Shown here piece after piece: positions 25,267-34,565 of a stretch of DNA of 64,000 bases. Origin of the DNA: Kribbella steppae (GTDB taxonomy: Bacteria > Actinomycetota > Actinomycetes > Propionibacteriales > Kribbellaceae); contig NZ_SLWN01000012.1 of assembly GCF_004342025.1 (NCBI RefSeq), positions 231,781-295,780 on the forward strand, in the 5' to 3' direction. The stretch's first letter is position 1. Each line of letters opens with the position of its first letter. The position numbers and the translations under genes were made by a program. A model generated the notes under the pieces. That model searched no databases, was not told the DNA's origin, and was given only the letters and a program-made list of their open reading frames with translations.

Positions 25267-26427
25267 ATGGACGGTACCCGAGGAGCCGCTCAGGTCGAGC
25301 GATCGGCGAATCAGGCCGCCTGTTTGCTCTTCCTGGCTGACACCGATGGTGCGCAGACGGTCGGGGTCATCAGCGCGGGGACCGGACTGTCGCGACCCAC
25401 GGTGCACGCCGTCCTCGACGATCTCCTCGAGGCCGGTCTGGTGGTGTCCACCGAACCGTCGACGGTCGGGCCGGGGCGGCCGGCGCGTGCCTTTCGGTTC
25501 GCTCGGGAAGCTGGGCTTGTTGCCGGTGTGGACCTTGGCCCGCGCGGGGCACGGGCCGTCATCTGCGATCTGTCCGGCCGCCGGCTGGCTTACACCGAAC
25601 TCAAGCGCGACCGGCGCGCCGAGGTCGCCATGATCCAGCGCGCCATCAACGCCGCGGCGGATGCGGGCTCGATCGATGTCGGGAGACTTCGTGCGGTCGG
25701 CGTAGCTCTGCCCGGTGTGATCGAGACGAGCGGTCACCTGCGCGCCAGTCTCGCGCTGCCCGAACTGGTCGGCCTGCCGGTCGCGGAGACCGTGTCCCAG
25801 GACCTGGGCTGTCCAGTTGCCATCGACAACGACATCAAGCTGGCCGCACTGGCCGAGCAGCGCGCCGGCGCCGGGCGCGGGTACTCCGATGTCGTCTACC
25901 TCCAGATCGGTCGCCGGTTGTCCGTGTCGATCGTGCTGAACGGAGTCATCCGGCAAGGACGCCACCGCCTCGCCGGTGAACTCGGCGCGCAGCGAGGTAT
26001 GCGCTGGACGCGAAATGCCCAGCGGGGACAGCTGAAGTGGACGTCGCATCCGACCAGTGAGGCCGTGCTGACGGCGGCAGCTGGTGGCGATCCGGACGCC
26101 CAAGCAGAGGTCGAGGACTTCTGCGAGCAGATCGCCGGACGCATCGCGACCGTGCTGCTGGTCGTCGATCCGGAAGTCGTGGTCGTGCGGGGCGGGCTCC
26201 CGCAGGACACCGGCGCGCTCCTTCGTCCGCTCGCCGCAGCGGTCGAGAAGGAGTTGGTCTTCCCCGAGCGCCCACCGTTCGTCGCCTCGGCCCTGGGCCG
26301 TGAGGCCGTGGTGCTCGGGGCGGTCGGCAACGCGTTCGACCAGTTCAGTTCCGGCATTTACGGGGTCCACGACTATCCGAGTCCGTGGACCCAGCTCACC
26401 CACGATGTGGAGAGGACCAGTAAGTGA
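25267..26427 (+). CDS. ROK family transcriptional regulator
   Basis: 386 residues: an N-terminal winged helix (VGVISAGTGLSRPTVHAVLDDL) and a C-terminal ROK sugar-kinase-like domain (GVDLGPRGARAVICDLSGR, VGVALPGVIE, DNDIKLAALAEQ). The zinc motif CxCGxxGC is absent, and the segment after GELGAQRG is diverged, so kinase activity is doubtful. It probably senses a sugar and controls the two downstream genes. Its stop overlaps the next GTG start. Confidence 0.88.
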   Translation: MDGTRGAAQVERSANQAACLLFLADTDGAQTVGVISAGTGLSRPTVHAVLDDLLEAGLVVSTEPSTVGPGRPARAFRFAREAGLVAGVDLGPRGARAVICDLSGRRLAYTELKRDRRAEVAMIQRAINAAADAGSIDVGRLRAVGVALPGVIETSGHLRASLALPELVGLPVAETVSQDLGCPVAIDNDIKLAALAEQRAGAGRGYSDVVYLQIGRRLSVSIVLNGVIRQGRHRLAGELGAQRGMRWTRNAQRGQLKWTSHPTSEAVLTAAAGGDPDAQAEVEDFCEQIAGRIATVLLVVDPEVVVVRGGLPQDTGALLRPLAAAVEKELVFPERPPFVASALGREAVVLGAVGNAFDQFSSGIYGVHDYPSPWTQLTHDVERTSK

Positions 26428-27269
26428 AGCTAGGAGTCAGCACATATTGCTTTCACTCGCTCATGGCGAGCGGCGAGATGGACCTGATCGGTGTTCTGGA
26501 TTGGGTCGCGGCATCGTCGGCCGGGCACCTGGAGATCGCCGGCATGGACGGGGAGTTCTACCTGGAGCACGACGACCTCGTGCGCGATGCGGCCAAGCAG
26601 GCCGACGATATCGGCGTACCGATCGTGAACTACCTGGTCAGCGGCGACCTGCGGACGGCCGACGACAAGGAGATCGACCGCCTCCGCCGGCAGCTGGATG
26701 TCGCCCACCGGTTCGGCGCCGGCATCTTCCGCCACGACGTCGCCCCGTGGGACTGGCGTGAGCAGGACCCGGGGGAGTTCGAGTCGACGTTCGAGCGGGT
26801 CGTGGAAGGCTGCCGTGCGGTCGCCGACCACGCCGCGGAGTTGGGCATCGTGTCGACGATCGAGAACCACGGCTTCTTCATGAACGGCAGCGACCGGCTG
26901 GCCCGGCTGGTCCACGCCGTGGATCGCCCGAACTTCCGGGTCACACTCGATCTCGGCAACGGACTCTGCGTCGGCGAGGTGCCCGGCAAGACTGCCGCCG
27001 GACTGATCGACATCGCGGCGTCCGTGGGCGTGAAGGACTTCCACATCCGCCGGTCGGCAGGAGACGGCTGGCTCAAGACGCTGGCCGGGGACTACCTGCT
27101 CGGCACGATCGCGGGGCACGGCGATATGGACCTGGCGGGCCTGCTGGCTGTGGTCAGCAGCAAGCCCGAGCTGCCGGTGAGCCTCGAGTTCGAGGGCCTG
27201 GAGGCGACTCCGAAGGCCATCGAGCGCGGGCTCGCGAACGTCCTCCGAATCGCGGAAGGTGTTGCCTGA
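26424..27269 (+). CDS. Sugar phosphate isomerase/epimerase (TIM barrel, AP endonuclease-2 fold)
   Basis: A TIM-barrel protein of 281 residues. It starts KLGVSTYCFHSLM and carries metal-binding residues typical of the xylose-isomerase-like family in LEIAGMDGEF, STIENHGFF (Glu), VTLDLGN (Asp), KDFHIR (His) and VSLEFEG (Glu). The family isomerises or epimerises sugars or their keto forms. It lies between a ROK regulator and a Gfo/Idh/MocA dehydrogenase, with GTGA overlap to the former, indicating a sugar or inositol-type catabolic operon. Substrate unknown. Confidence 0.87.
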   Translation: MKLGVSTYCFHSLMASGEMDLIGVLDWVAASSAGHLEIAGMDGEFYLEHDDLVRDAAKQADDIGVPIVNYLVSGDLRTADDKEIDRLRRQLDVAHRFGAGIFRHDVAPWDWREQDPGEFESTFERVVEGCRAVADHAAELGIVSTIENHGFFMNGSDRLARLVHAVDRPNFRVTLDLGNGLCVGEVPGKTAAGLIDIAASVGVKDFHIRRSAGDGWLKTLAGDYLLGTIAGHGDMDLAGLLAVVSSKPELPVSLEFEGLEATPKAIERGLANVLRIAEGVA

Positions 27270-27270
27270 T

Positions 27271-28326
27271 ATGACGACGCGAGTTGCTGTCATCGGACTG
27301 GGCGCCATCGCGACCCAGCACCTGATCTCGTACCAGAAGAACCCCCAGGCCGAACTGGTGGCCGTGTGTGACATCGACCGGGTGCGTGCCAAGGCGCGAG
27401 CCGACGAGTTCGGTGTGCCGCGGGCAACGGATGTGGTCGACGAGATCCTGACCGATCCCGAGGTCGACGCTGTGAGTATCTGCGTGCCGAACCTCCTGCA
27501 CGCCAAGATCGCGGAGGCGGCGCTGCGAGCCGGCAAGGACGTGCTGGTCGAGAAGCCGATGTCCGTGACGGTCGACGAAGCCGAAGCGCTGGTCCGGGCG
27601 ACCCAGGAAACCGGGCAGGCTCTGCAGATCGGCTACGTCCGGCGCTTCGCCCCGAACGCCTTGGTGACAAAGCGTTTCCTGGACGAGGGCGAGTTCGGCG
27701 ACATCTACGCCGCGCGGGCGACGATCATCCGTGCCGCCGGCAACCCCGGTGGATGGTTCGGCGACGTCGACATCTCCGGTGGTGGCCCACTGATCGACCT
27801 GGGTGTCCACATCATCGACCTGTGCTGGTACCTGATGGGCATGCCGACCGCGGTCTCGGCGTCGGGGGCGACGTTCTCGCCGCTCGGTGCCCGGGACAAC
27901 ATCCAGCACCTCTCCCGGTACCGGGCCGCGTCGGAGTCGCGGGTCAACAACGTCGAGGACTACGCGACCGCACAGATCCGGTTCGAGGGCGGGGCGGTCC
28001 TCGACGTGGACACGTCGTACTCCCTGCACGCGCGCAACGCGACGAGTGTGAAGATCCACGGCGACAAGGGCGGGGCGGAGATCGAGCCCGAGCTGCTGAT
28101 GATCACCGAGCGCCACGACACCCTGTTGCACATCCAGCCGCAGATCGATTCTCTCGGGTTCGACTTCGGCACCGGTTTCGCCAACCAGATCGATCACTTC
28201 CTGCGGATCTGCCGCCGTGAGATCCCGGCCGACGCGACGGCGGAGCAAGGCCTCGAGATGGCTCGCATCCTGACGGCGATCTACGAGTCCGCCAGGACCG
28301 GATCCGAGGTGCCCATCACTCGCTGA
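27271..28326 (+). CDS. Gfo/Idh/MocA family oxidoreductase
   Basis: A 351-residue NAD(P)-dependent sugar or inositol dehydrogenase. Rossmann motif VIGLGAIATQHL at the N-terminus, the family motif EKPMSVTVDEA with its lysine, and a C-terminal catalytic domain with GGGPLIDLGVHIIDL. ATG 27271 is preferred over a frame opening four codons earlier since it gives a clean MTTRVAVIGLG start. It ends the ROK-epimerase-dehydrogenase operon; a strong hairpin follows. Confidence 0.9.
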   Translation: MTTRVAVIGLGAIATQHLISYQKNPQAELVAVCDIDRVRAKARADEFGVPRATDVVDEILTDPEVDAVSICVPNLLHAKIAEAALRAGKDVLVEKPMSVTVDEAEALVRATQETGQALQIGYVRRFAPNALVTKRFLDEGEFGDIYAARATIIRAAGNPGGWFGDVDISGGGPLIDLGVHIIDLCWYLMGMPTAVSASGATFSPLGARDNIQHLSRYRAASESRVNNVEDYATAQIRFEGGAVLDVDTSYSLHARNATSVKIHGDKGGAEIEPELLMITERHDTLLHIQPQIDSLGFDFGTGFANQIDHFLRICRREIPADATAEQGLEMARILTAIYESARTGSEVPITR

Positions 28327-28331
28327 CCGGA

Positions 28332-28362
28332 GCCGGCGAGGCTGGACCCCAGTCTCGCCGGC
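28332..28362. terminator. Bidirectional terminator after the ROK operon
   Basis: GCCGGCGAG (28332-28340) pairs with CTCGCCGGC (28354-28362), with an inner CTGG/CCAG extension. It lies between the converging dehydrogenase and sensor kinase genes. Confidence 0.75.
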
Positions 28363-28436
28363 CCAGCTTGCCGACCGTTGTCAAAGGCAACGACAAGAAG
28401 CGCCCGGCTGGAGGCGATGCGGCACCAATGAACGTC

Positions 28437-29918
28437 TCAGGTCTCCCGGGGGAGTGGAAGGTGGATCGTGAACGTCGCGCCGTGGGGATCGGTGTCGGTG
28501 ACGGTCACCCTTCCCCGGTGGGCGGCGACCAGCGCGGCGACGATGGACAGGCCCAGACCGGAGCCGCCGGTGGCGCGGGCACGGGCTGAGTCGGCGCGGT
28601 AGAAGCGTTCGAAGACGCGGGCCTTCTGCTCCTCGGTCAGCCCGGGGCCGGTGTCACTCACCTCGAGAATCGCCTCGCCGTCGCGGGTGCCGACCGAGAC
28701 CGTGATCGGCGCCTCGGGCGGGGTGTGGTGGAGCGCGTTGCTGACCAGATTGCCGAGTACCTGGCGCAGGCGCGCCTCGTCGCCCGCGACCACCGGTGCT
28801 TCGGAGCCCGGCAGGATCTTCAGGGAGATGTCGCGGTCCGGCTGCACCGCCTGGGCGTTGTGCAACGCGTCCGCCGCGACCGGCAGCAGGTCGACCGGCT
28901 CCATCTTCAGCGGCCGCTGTTGATCCAGACGGGCCAGCAGGAGCAGGTCGTCGACGAGGAGGCCCATCCGCTTGGCCTCGTCCTCGATCCGCCGCATGGT
29001 GTCCGAATCCACCGCGTCGCCGCGCTGCCGGCTGAGTTCCGCGAATCCACGGATGGAGGTCAGTGGTGTCCGCAGTTCGTGGGAAGCATCGGCCACGAAC
29101 CGGCGCATGCGGTCTTCCGACTGCCTGGCAGCGTCTTCGGACCGGCGGGCGGCGAACTCGGACGCGGTCCGCTGCGCGAACGCGGTCTCGATCTGCCCGA
29201 GCATCTGGTTCAGCGCGAGCGACAACCGGCCGACCTCGGTCCGCGGATCCCGTTGCGGCACCCGCTGACTCAGATCACCACCCGCGATCGCGACGGCCGT
29301 GTGCTCGACGTCTTCCAAACCGCGCAGACTTCGCCGTACGACGTACGTCCCGACGCCGGCCAGCAACACCAGCAGGATGAGGGCGGCCGCCGCTTGTACG
29401 CCGATCAGTCGCTGGATGGTGCGGTCCATGTCGCCCAGGCTCTGGGCCACTGTCACGGAACCGTTGCCGTTGTCCAGCGGCAACGCCACGACGCGCCAGG
29501 TCGCGTTGCCGGACACGGCGTCGGTGTTGAACGGCTTCCCTTCGAGGGCGCGCACCTGGTTGAGATTGAGTTTGGGCAGGTCCGGCAGCGGCTCGGTCTC
29601 GGCCAGCGGCGCCCGGAACGGCGACTCGTCCGGAGTGCCCTCGGAGTCGTTGAACTGGACGACGATCAGGCTCGGCAGCGGCCGGTTCCGGCCAGGTCCT
29701 GGCCGGGGCGGCCGGTTGGAGGTGCCGTCGTCCTGCTGGAACGCGGCGGCCGTCTTCGTCAGTTGGGTGTCGACCCGGTCGACCAGATAGCCGCGCATGA
29801 TCGTCGTCGCCAGCACACCGGACGCGACCAGGGCCAGCGCCACCAGCGTCAGGAGTACGACGACGATGGTGACGCGGAGGGGGTACCGGTCGGTGAAACG
29901 CCGGTGGGTGAGCTGCAT
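28437..29918 (-). CDS. Two-component sensor histidine kinase
   Basis: 493 residues: a transmembrane helix at about 15-38, an extracellular sensor domain to 171 with a Pro/Arg-rich stretch, a second helix at 172-195, HAMP (200-250), HisKA with phospho-acceptor H280 in ASHELRTPLTS, and HATPase boxes LVSNALHHTP, VSDTGPGL and GGSGLGLSIV. It resembles the TcrY/MtrB/PrrB-type kinases. ATG overlaps the response regulator stop (ATGA), so the pair is coupled. Signal unknown. Confidence 0.92.
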   Translation of the reverse strand: MQLTHRRFTDRYPLRVTIVVVLLTLVALALVASGVLATTIMRGYLVDRVDTQLTKTAAAFQQDDGTSNRPPRPGPGRNRPLPSLIVVQFNDSEGTPDESPFRAPLAETEPLPDLPKLNLNQVRALEGKPFNTDAVSGNATWRVVALPLDNGNGSVTVAQSLGDMDRTIQRLIGVQAAAALILLVLLAGVGTYVVRRSLRGLEDVEHTAVAIAGGDLSQRVPQRDPRTEVGRLSLALNQMLGQIETAFAQRTASEFAARRSEDAARQSEDRMRRFVADASHELRTPLTSIRGFAELSRQRGDAVDSDTMRRIEDEAKRMGLLVDDLLLLARLDQQRPLKMEPVDLLPVAADALHNAQAVQPDRDISLKILPGSEAPVVAGDEARLRQVLGNLVSNALHHTPPEAPITVSVGTRDGEAILEVSDTGPGLTEEQKARVFERFYRADSARARATGGSGLGLSIVAALVAAHRGRVTVTDTDPHGATFTIHLPLPRET

Positions 29919-30619
29919 CAGTTCGGGCCTCGCGGCGTGCGTAGGACATAGCCGACGCCCCGGACGGTGTGCAGGAGCTTCTGATCGCCGGTGTCGACCT
30001 TGCGGCGCAGGTACGACATGTACGACTCGACCACACCTGCGTCACCGGCGAAGTCGTAGTTCCAGACCGCGGACAGGATCTGGCCCTTCGACATCACCCG
30101 CTCGGCATTCTCCAGCAGGCAGCGCAGCAGCTTGAACTCGGTGAGTGACAGCTGGACGGCCTGGCCGGACTTGAAGACCTCGTAGCTGTCCTCGTTCAGC
30201 TCCAGGTCGGCATACCGCAGTACGGCGGCATCGGTCGTGGTCTGCTCGCGGTGGCCGGACCGGCGGAGCAGTGCGCGGACCCGGGCGACCAGCTCGTCCA
30301 GGCTGAACGGCTTGGTGACGTAGTCGTCCCCGCCGGTGTGCAGACCGAGCACCTTGTCCTCGACCGCGTCGCGAGCGGTGAGGAACAGCACCGGTACGTG
30401 CCGGTCCTCACCGCGCAGCCGGCGGACCACCTCGAAACCGTCCAGGCCGGGCATCATCACGTCCAGCACGACCAGGTCGGGTTCCACCTCCCGGGCCTTG
30501 CGCAGCGCCTCGGCGCCGTGGGTCGCCGTGGTGACCTCGTACCCGGCGAAACGCAGACTCGCGGACAGCAGTTCGACGATGTTCGGCTCGTCGTCGACCA
30601 CCAGCAGATGCGGGCTCAT
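29918..30619 (-). CDS. Response regulator, OmpR/PhoB family
   Basis: 233 residues: receiver domain with acidic pocket VVDDE, phospho-acceptor D53 in VVLDVMMPGLDGF, Thr in FLTARD and Lys in VTKPFSLDEL; then a winged-helix DNA-binding domain with LTEFKLLRCLLEN and YMSYLRRKVD. The frame opens 17 codons upstream, but MSPHLLVVDDE at 30619 is the normal start. It is transcribed with the kinase and probably with the DUF5666 gene 76 bases upstream, which may be its target. Confidence 0.92.
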   Translation of the reverse strand: MSPHLLVVDDEPNIVELLSASLRFAGYEVTTATHGAEALRKAREVEPDLVVLDVMMPGLDGFEVVRRLRGEDRHVPVLFLTARDAVEDKVLGLHTGGDDYVTKPFSLDELVARVRALLRRSGHREQTTTDAAVLRYADLELNEDSYEVFKSGQAVQLSLTEFKLLRCLLENAERVMSKGQILSAVWNYDFAGDAGVVESYMSYLRRKVDTGDQKLLHTVRGVGYVLRTPRGPN

Positions 30620-30695
30620 GCCCTCAGTCTGCCGCTCCTCCCCGTGCGAAGCCTGGAAGGTTCCTGGCAATCAGCTGTGAGTCGTCACCCCGAGA

Positions 30696-31238
30696 TCACC
30701 GGGGACCGCGGCCGAACCCCCACTTCTCGCCGGCGGCCTCGCGGACCGTGCCGTCGTTGATCGAGGAGGCGGTGGCCTTGCCGTCGGCAACCACGGCGGA
30801 CACGGTGACCTTGTTGCCGGTCTTCACGTCGTCGATGCCGTCCCGGGCAGCGTTCACCAAGGTGTCCTCGGTGATCGCGTAGGTCCGGCTGTAGCCGTCC
30901 TCGCTCTTGACCGTGATCGAGTCCTTGCTGACCGCCGTCACCTCGCCGCGCTGGGTGGCGACGGTCTGGTAGGTCCCGTCGTCCTTCTTGACCACGAACT
31001 CGCCGTGCAGTGCGCCGCCGAGGCCGAACTGGCCGCGGTGACCTGGCCCACCCTTGCCTGGCTCACCCGGCTTGTCCGGCGTGGCGGAAGGGTTGGACGG
31101 TGAGGCCGAGGGGGATGGGGTCGGGTCCGCGCTGGACGATGCCCACGCGACTCCGCCTGCCACGGTGGTGGCCACCACCGCTGCCGCCGTGCCGGCCAGC
31201 CGCCAGCGATTCTCGATGAGCTTCTGGTACGACGCCAT
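30696..31238 (-). CDS. Membrane-anchored DUF5666-like secreted protein
   Basis: 180 residues. An N-terminal basic segment and hydrophobic helix (WRLAGTAAAVVATTVAGGVAWA) form an uncleaved or signal anchor. A Pro/Ser/Gly-rich linker and a small OB-like domain follow, with GEVTAVSKDSITVKSEDG as in DUF5666. It lies upstream of the response regulator and kinase on the same strand, a common arrangement in which the regulator senses envelope conditions. ATG 31238 has GGAAGG upstream. No enzymatic role is visible. Confidence 0.75.
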   Translation of the reverse strand: MASYQKLIENRWRLAGTAAAVVATTVAGGVAWASSSADPTPSPSASPSNPSATPDKPGEPGKGGPGHRGQFGLGGALHGEFVVKKDDGTYQTVATQRGEVTAVSKDSITVKSEDGYSRTYAITEDTLVNAARDGIDDVKTGNKVTVSAVVADGKATASSINDGTVREAAGEKWGFGRGPR

Positions 31239-31371
31239 GCTGAAGTGCCTTCCGTACTGCGTGCCAGGCCGAGCACCTGGCACTGGTCCTTCCTACGCTG
31301 CCTTGCCAACCTTGGACGAAGCTCCGGTGCGGCTAAGAAAACCCTGGCAATCGGACGGCTGCAGAGCGCGA

Positions 31372-31857
31372 CTAGACCAGGAACAGCACGGCGGTCAGCC
31401 ACACCGCGGCGGCGAGCGACGCACCGATGAACTCGATCAGGATCGACAGGCCGGTCGCCCGCAGCGCGTGCTTGGTCGACGTCCAGGCGTGCGCGTGGGC
31501 GCCGAGCCGCTGCCGCTCGGACAGGTAGACGCCGAGCGGGAAGCCGACGAACATGCCGACCACCGGGATCACGAAGAACCCGACGATGCCGAGCAGGACG
31601 CCGACGAACATGGATCGCCGGGGTACTCCGGATTCCCGGAGCCGCCGCTCCGGTACGACGTACTTGACCACCTGACTGGCACCGATCAGGACGATCGCGG
31701 CGGCCAGCACGATCCAGCCGGTCGGGCTCTGCTCCTCCAGCGCCCAGACCAGGATCGCTGCCAGGCTCAGGAGCGCGCCGGGCAGCACTGGGATGACGAT
31801 GCCCGCGATGCCGACGAAGATCGCGACCCCGACCAGGACCGTCCCAACACTGTTCAC
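31372..31857 (-). CDS. DUF456 family membrane protein
   Basis: About 161 residues with four or five hydrophobic helices and the family glycine-rich pattern: GIVIPVLPGALLSLAAI, then MFVGVLLGIVGFFVIPVVGMFVGFPLGVYL. DUF456 proteins are of unknown function. The start may be GTG 31857 (NSVGTVLVG) or GTG 31866; neither has a strong ribosome site. It is divergent from the debranching-type gene. Confidence 0.8.
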   Translation of the reverse strand: MNSVGTVLVGVAIFVGIAGIVIPVLPGALLSLAAILVWALEEQSPTGWIVLAAAIVLIGASQVVKYVVPERRLRESGVPRRSMFVGVLLGIVGFFVIPVVGMFVGFPLGVYLSERQRLGAHAHAWTSTKHALRATGLSILIEFIGASLAAAVWLTAVLFLV

Positions 31858-31900
31858 ATGGGCCACTCTGCCGCAAAACAGGGCCCCGTAGGGTGGGCAC

Positions 31901-33892
31901 ATGCCCCAGCTGCACGAACTGGTCACCGCACTCGCTGCTCCCTGGGTGGTTCTCTCGCCGCGCTCCGGTCAGCTCACCGCCACCGGCGCGGAGGGTGTCT
32001 ACGCCCGGGACCGGCGGATACTGTCCCGGCTCAGCGTCACGGTCGACGGTGAGCCCCCGGTCCCGATCCACGCGGACGAACGCACCGCCTCGTCCCACGA
32101 GTACGTCGCTGTGGTCGAAGGACTGGGCGACTCCAACCGCCACGACCCGACCGTGATGCTGTACCGCACCCGGGAGGTCGGCACCGACGGTATGACCGAG
32201 CGGATCAGACTGGTGAACCGGTCCCGCGAGACGGTCGCGTGCCGCCTGGACGTTGCCCTCGGCACCGATCTGGCCGGGACGGCGGCGGTCCGCAGCGGAG
32301 CCGCCGCGGACCTGCCCGAGCTCAGCCCGGCGTACGACGGCCCGGCCCGGCTGCACTGGGACAACTCCGGGACCCGGGTGACCGCTCGCCTCGACCCCGG
32401 CGTGACCGCGAGACCGCGGCTCGAGCCGGGGGAGGAGTTCACCCTGACCGTGCAGGTCACCGCCGATTTCCCGAAGGGCACCACCGACTTCAGCATCGAC
32501 CCACCGGCACCCCAGCTGCCGTACAAGTTCGGCGTCCACTGTGACGACAAGCGAGTGGAACGCTGGGTCGATCGGTCGCTCGCCGATCTGCAGGCCCTGC
32601 AACTCGCGGCCGGCGACGACCGCTACCTCGGCGCCGGACCGCCTTGGTACCTGACGCTCTTCGGCCGCGACTCGCTGATCTCGTCCGGCATGCTGATCCC
32701 GGTCGATCCCGAGCTGGCCGCAGGAACGCTCCGGGCACTGGCCGCGTGGCAAGGCACCAAGGTCGACCTGGACTCGGCCGAGCAGCCGGGCAAGATCCCG
32801 CACGAGCTCCGCGCCGAGGTCGCCGATCACGGCGGCGGCCTGGTCCTGCCGGCCGCGTACTACGGTACCCACGACGCGACCCAGCTCTGGATCATGACCC
32901 TGCACAAGGCCTGGCGCTGGGGCATGCCCGCCGACGAGGTCAGGGAGCTGCTGCCGAACCTCACCCGCGCGCTCAGCTGGATGAAGGCGTACGCCGACCC
33001 TGACGACGACGGCTTCCTCGAGTACGTCGACGAGTCTGGCCACGGCCTGGCCAACCAGGGCTGGAAGGACTCGGCCGACGCGGTGCAGTGGCCGGACGGC
33101 ACGATTGCCGGCGCACCGATCGCGTTGTGCGAGGTCCAGGGCTACGCGTACGCAGCAGCGGTCAAGGGAGCCGAGCTGCTGGAGGCGCACGACGAGTCCG
33201 GTGACGAGTGGCGCGAGTGGGCCGCCGCGTTGCAGGAGCGGTTCCGCAGCGCCTTCTGGGTCGACGGCTATCCGGCCATCGCTCTCGACGGCGAGAAGAA
33301 CCCGGTCGCGGGCCGCGCCTCCAACATGGGCCATCTGCTCGGCACCGGGCTGCTGGACGCGGAAGAAGAGCAGACCGTCGCCGACGTCCTGGCCGGCGGG
33401 GATCTCGACAGCGGCTTCGGGCTGCGAACCTTGTCCACGGCAATGACCCGGTTCAACCCACTCGGCTATCACACCGGCAGCGTCTGGCCGCACGACACCG
33501 CGATGGCGATCGAGGGCCTGTACGCGACCGGGGAGTCCGCCCGCGCATCGTCGTACGTCGAGGGCCTGATCCGTGCCGCGGAAGCTTTCGACTACCGGCT
33601 GCCGGAGTTGTACGGCGGCCGCGGCCTGCTCGAGGAGTCGACGCCGACGCCGTACCCGCTGTCGTGCCGTCCGCAGGCCTGGGCGGCCGCCTCCGCGATC
33701 GCGGTGGTCGTCGCGGCACTGGGGATCGAACCCGACGTCCCGGGCGGCACGCTCGTGCTGAACCCGGCAGAGTCGATGCCCTGGGAGTTCCTCAAGGTGT
33801 CCGGCCTGCGGCTGGGCAAAGACCCGCTGTCACTGGAGTGGCGTTCCGGCGAACTGACAGTGCTGGAGGCCCCGAAGGACCTCCAGCACTGA
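31901..33892 (+). CDS. Glycogen-debranching-type glycoside hydrolase (amylo-alpha-1,6-glucosidase family)
   Basis: 663 residues: an N-terminal beta-sandwich of the glycogen-debranching N-terminal type (ATGAEGVYARDRRILS, about 1-200) and a C-terminal six-hairpin (alpha/alpha)6 barrel with PWYLTLFGRDSLIS, GKIPHELRAE, DATQLWIMTLHKAWRW, NQGWKDSADAVQ and YHTGSVWPHDTAM. Acidic residues in GRDS, HE and KDS fit the inverting active site. There is no signal peptide, so it acts in the cytoplasm on alpha-glucans or a related oligosaccharide. A perfect hairpin overlaps its last codons. Confidence 0.88.
   Translation: MPQLHELVTALAAPWVVLSPRSGQLTATGAEGVYARDRRILSRLSVTVDGEPPVPIHADERTASSHEYVAVVEGLGDSNRHDPTVMLYRTREVGTDGMTERIRLVNRSRETVACRLDVALGTDLAGTAAVRSGAAADLPELSPAYDGPARLHWDNSGTRVTARLDPGVTARPRLEPGEEFTLTVQVTADFPKGTTDFSIDPPAPQLPYKFGVHCDDKRVERWVDRSLADLQALQLAAGDDRYLGAGPPWYLTLFGRDSLISSGMLIPVDPELAAGTLRALAAWQGTKVDLDSAEQPGKIPHELRAEVADHGGGLVLPAAYYGTHDATQLWIMTLHKAWRWGMPADEVRELLPNLTRALSWMKAYADPDDDGFLEYVDESGHGLANQGWKDSADAVQWPDGTIAGAPIALCEVQGYAYAAAVKGAELLEAHDESGDEWREWAAALQERFRSAFWVDGYPAIALDGEKNPVAGRASNMGHLLGTGLLDAEEEQTVADVLAGGDLDSGFGLRTLSTAMTRFNPLGYHTGSVWPHDTAMAIEGLYATGESARASSYVEGLIRAAEAFDYRLPELYGGRGLLEESTPTPYPLSCRPQAWAAASAIAVVVAALGIEPDVPGGTLVLNPAESMPWEFLKVSGLRLGKDPLSLEWRSGELTVLEAPKDLQH
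33859..33890. terminator. Terminator-like hairpin inside the 3' end of the debranching gene
   Basis: AGTGCTGGAGG (33859-33869) pairs perfectly with CCTCCAGCACT (33880-33890) around a 10-base loop. The hairpin ends on the first base of the TGA stop and lies between converging genes. Confidence 0.6.
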
Positions 33893-33921
33893 TCGCGGGT
33901 CGGTGCGTCTGGTCGCGGGGG

Positions 33922-34545
33922 TCAGACCGTGAGTACGGCGGCCGTCGCGAGCACCAGGTAGACCGCGGCGACGAGACGGTTGCGCCACTGGCTCGTCGTA
34001 CGCACGGAGCGGACGCGGCGGCCGATGGCGTCGGCGCCGACGGCGTAGCAGAGGTCGAGCGACAGTCCGATGATGAGCGCGCCGACACCGAGCAGGAGCA
34101 TCTCGGTGCGGAGTTGGTCGGGGCCGGCGCCGCGGCTGGTGAACTGGGGGAGGAAGGCCAGGAAGAACAGGGCCGCCTTCGGGTTGAGCAGGTTCACCAC
34201 CACGCCGTCGCGGAAGATCCGGGCGAGCGGTGCGGGCGGGACGCCGCCGGTCGGCTCGGTGGTGGGTGCCTTGAGCATCTTCACGCCGAGGTAGGCCAGG
34301 TACAGCGCGCCGGTCAGGGTGATCGCGGTGAACAAGGCCGGTGAGGCCTTGACCAGCGTCGCCAGCCCCAGCGCGGCGACGACGATGTAGACGAGCGTGC
34401 CGGTCTCGATCGCCAGTGCGGACACCACCCCGGCCCGGCGCCCCTGGGTGAGGCTGCGGAGCGAGATGTAGAGGTTGTTCGGCCCGGGCATCCCGACCAG
34501 CACCACCGTCGTACCGGCGAATCCCAACAGCTGCGCGATCCCCAT
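33922..34545 (-). CDS. LysE family amino-acid exporter
   Basis: A 207-residue membrane exporter with six helices. The LysE/RhtB signature GMPGPNNLYISLRSLTQGRRAG is near the N-terminus, and NLLNPKAALFFLAFLPQF is in the middle. ATG 34545 follows GGGAGAG by five bases; the frame is open much further upstream but only as low-complexity sequence. It is divergent from a MocR-type regulator that probably controls it, and an inverted repeat lies between. Substrate: an amino acid or similar small molecule. Confidence 0.9.
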   Translation of the reverse strand: MGIAQLLGFAGTTVVLVGMPGPNNLYISLRSLTQGRRAGVVSALAIETGTLVYIVVAALGLATLVKASPALFTAITLTGALYLAYLGVKMLKAPTTEPTGGVPPAPLARIFRDGVVVNLLNPKAALFFLAFLPQFTSRGAGPDQLRTEMLLLGVGALIIGLSLDLCYAVGADAIGRRVRSVRTTSQWRNRLVAAVYLVLATAAVLTV

Positions 34546-34565
34546 GATCTCTCTCCCTCTCGAAC

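Noticed and set aside
30938..33493. Very long open frame (851 codons) on the minus strand opposite the debranching enzyme gene
   Set aside because: Arg/Gln/Val-rich composition without any known domain; it mirrors a well conserved plus-strand gene and reflects the lack of stops in GC-rich antisense frames.
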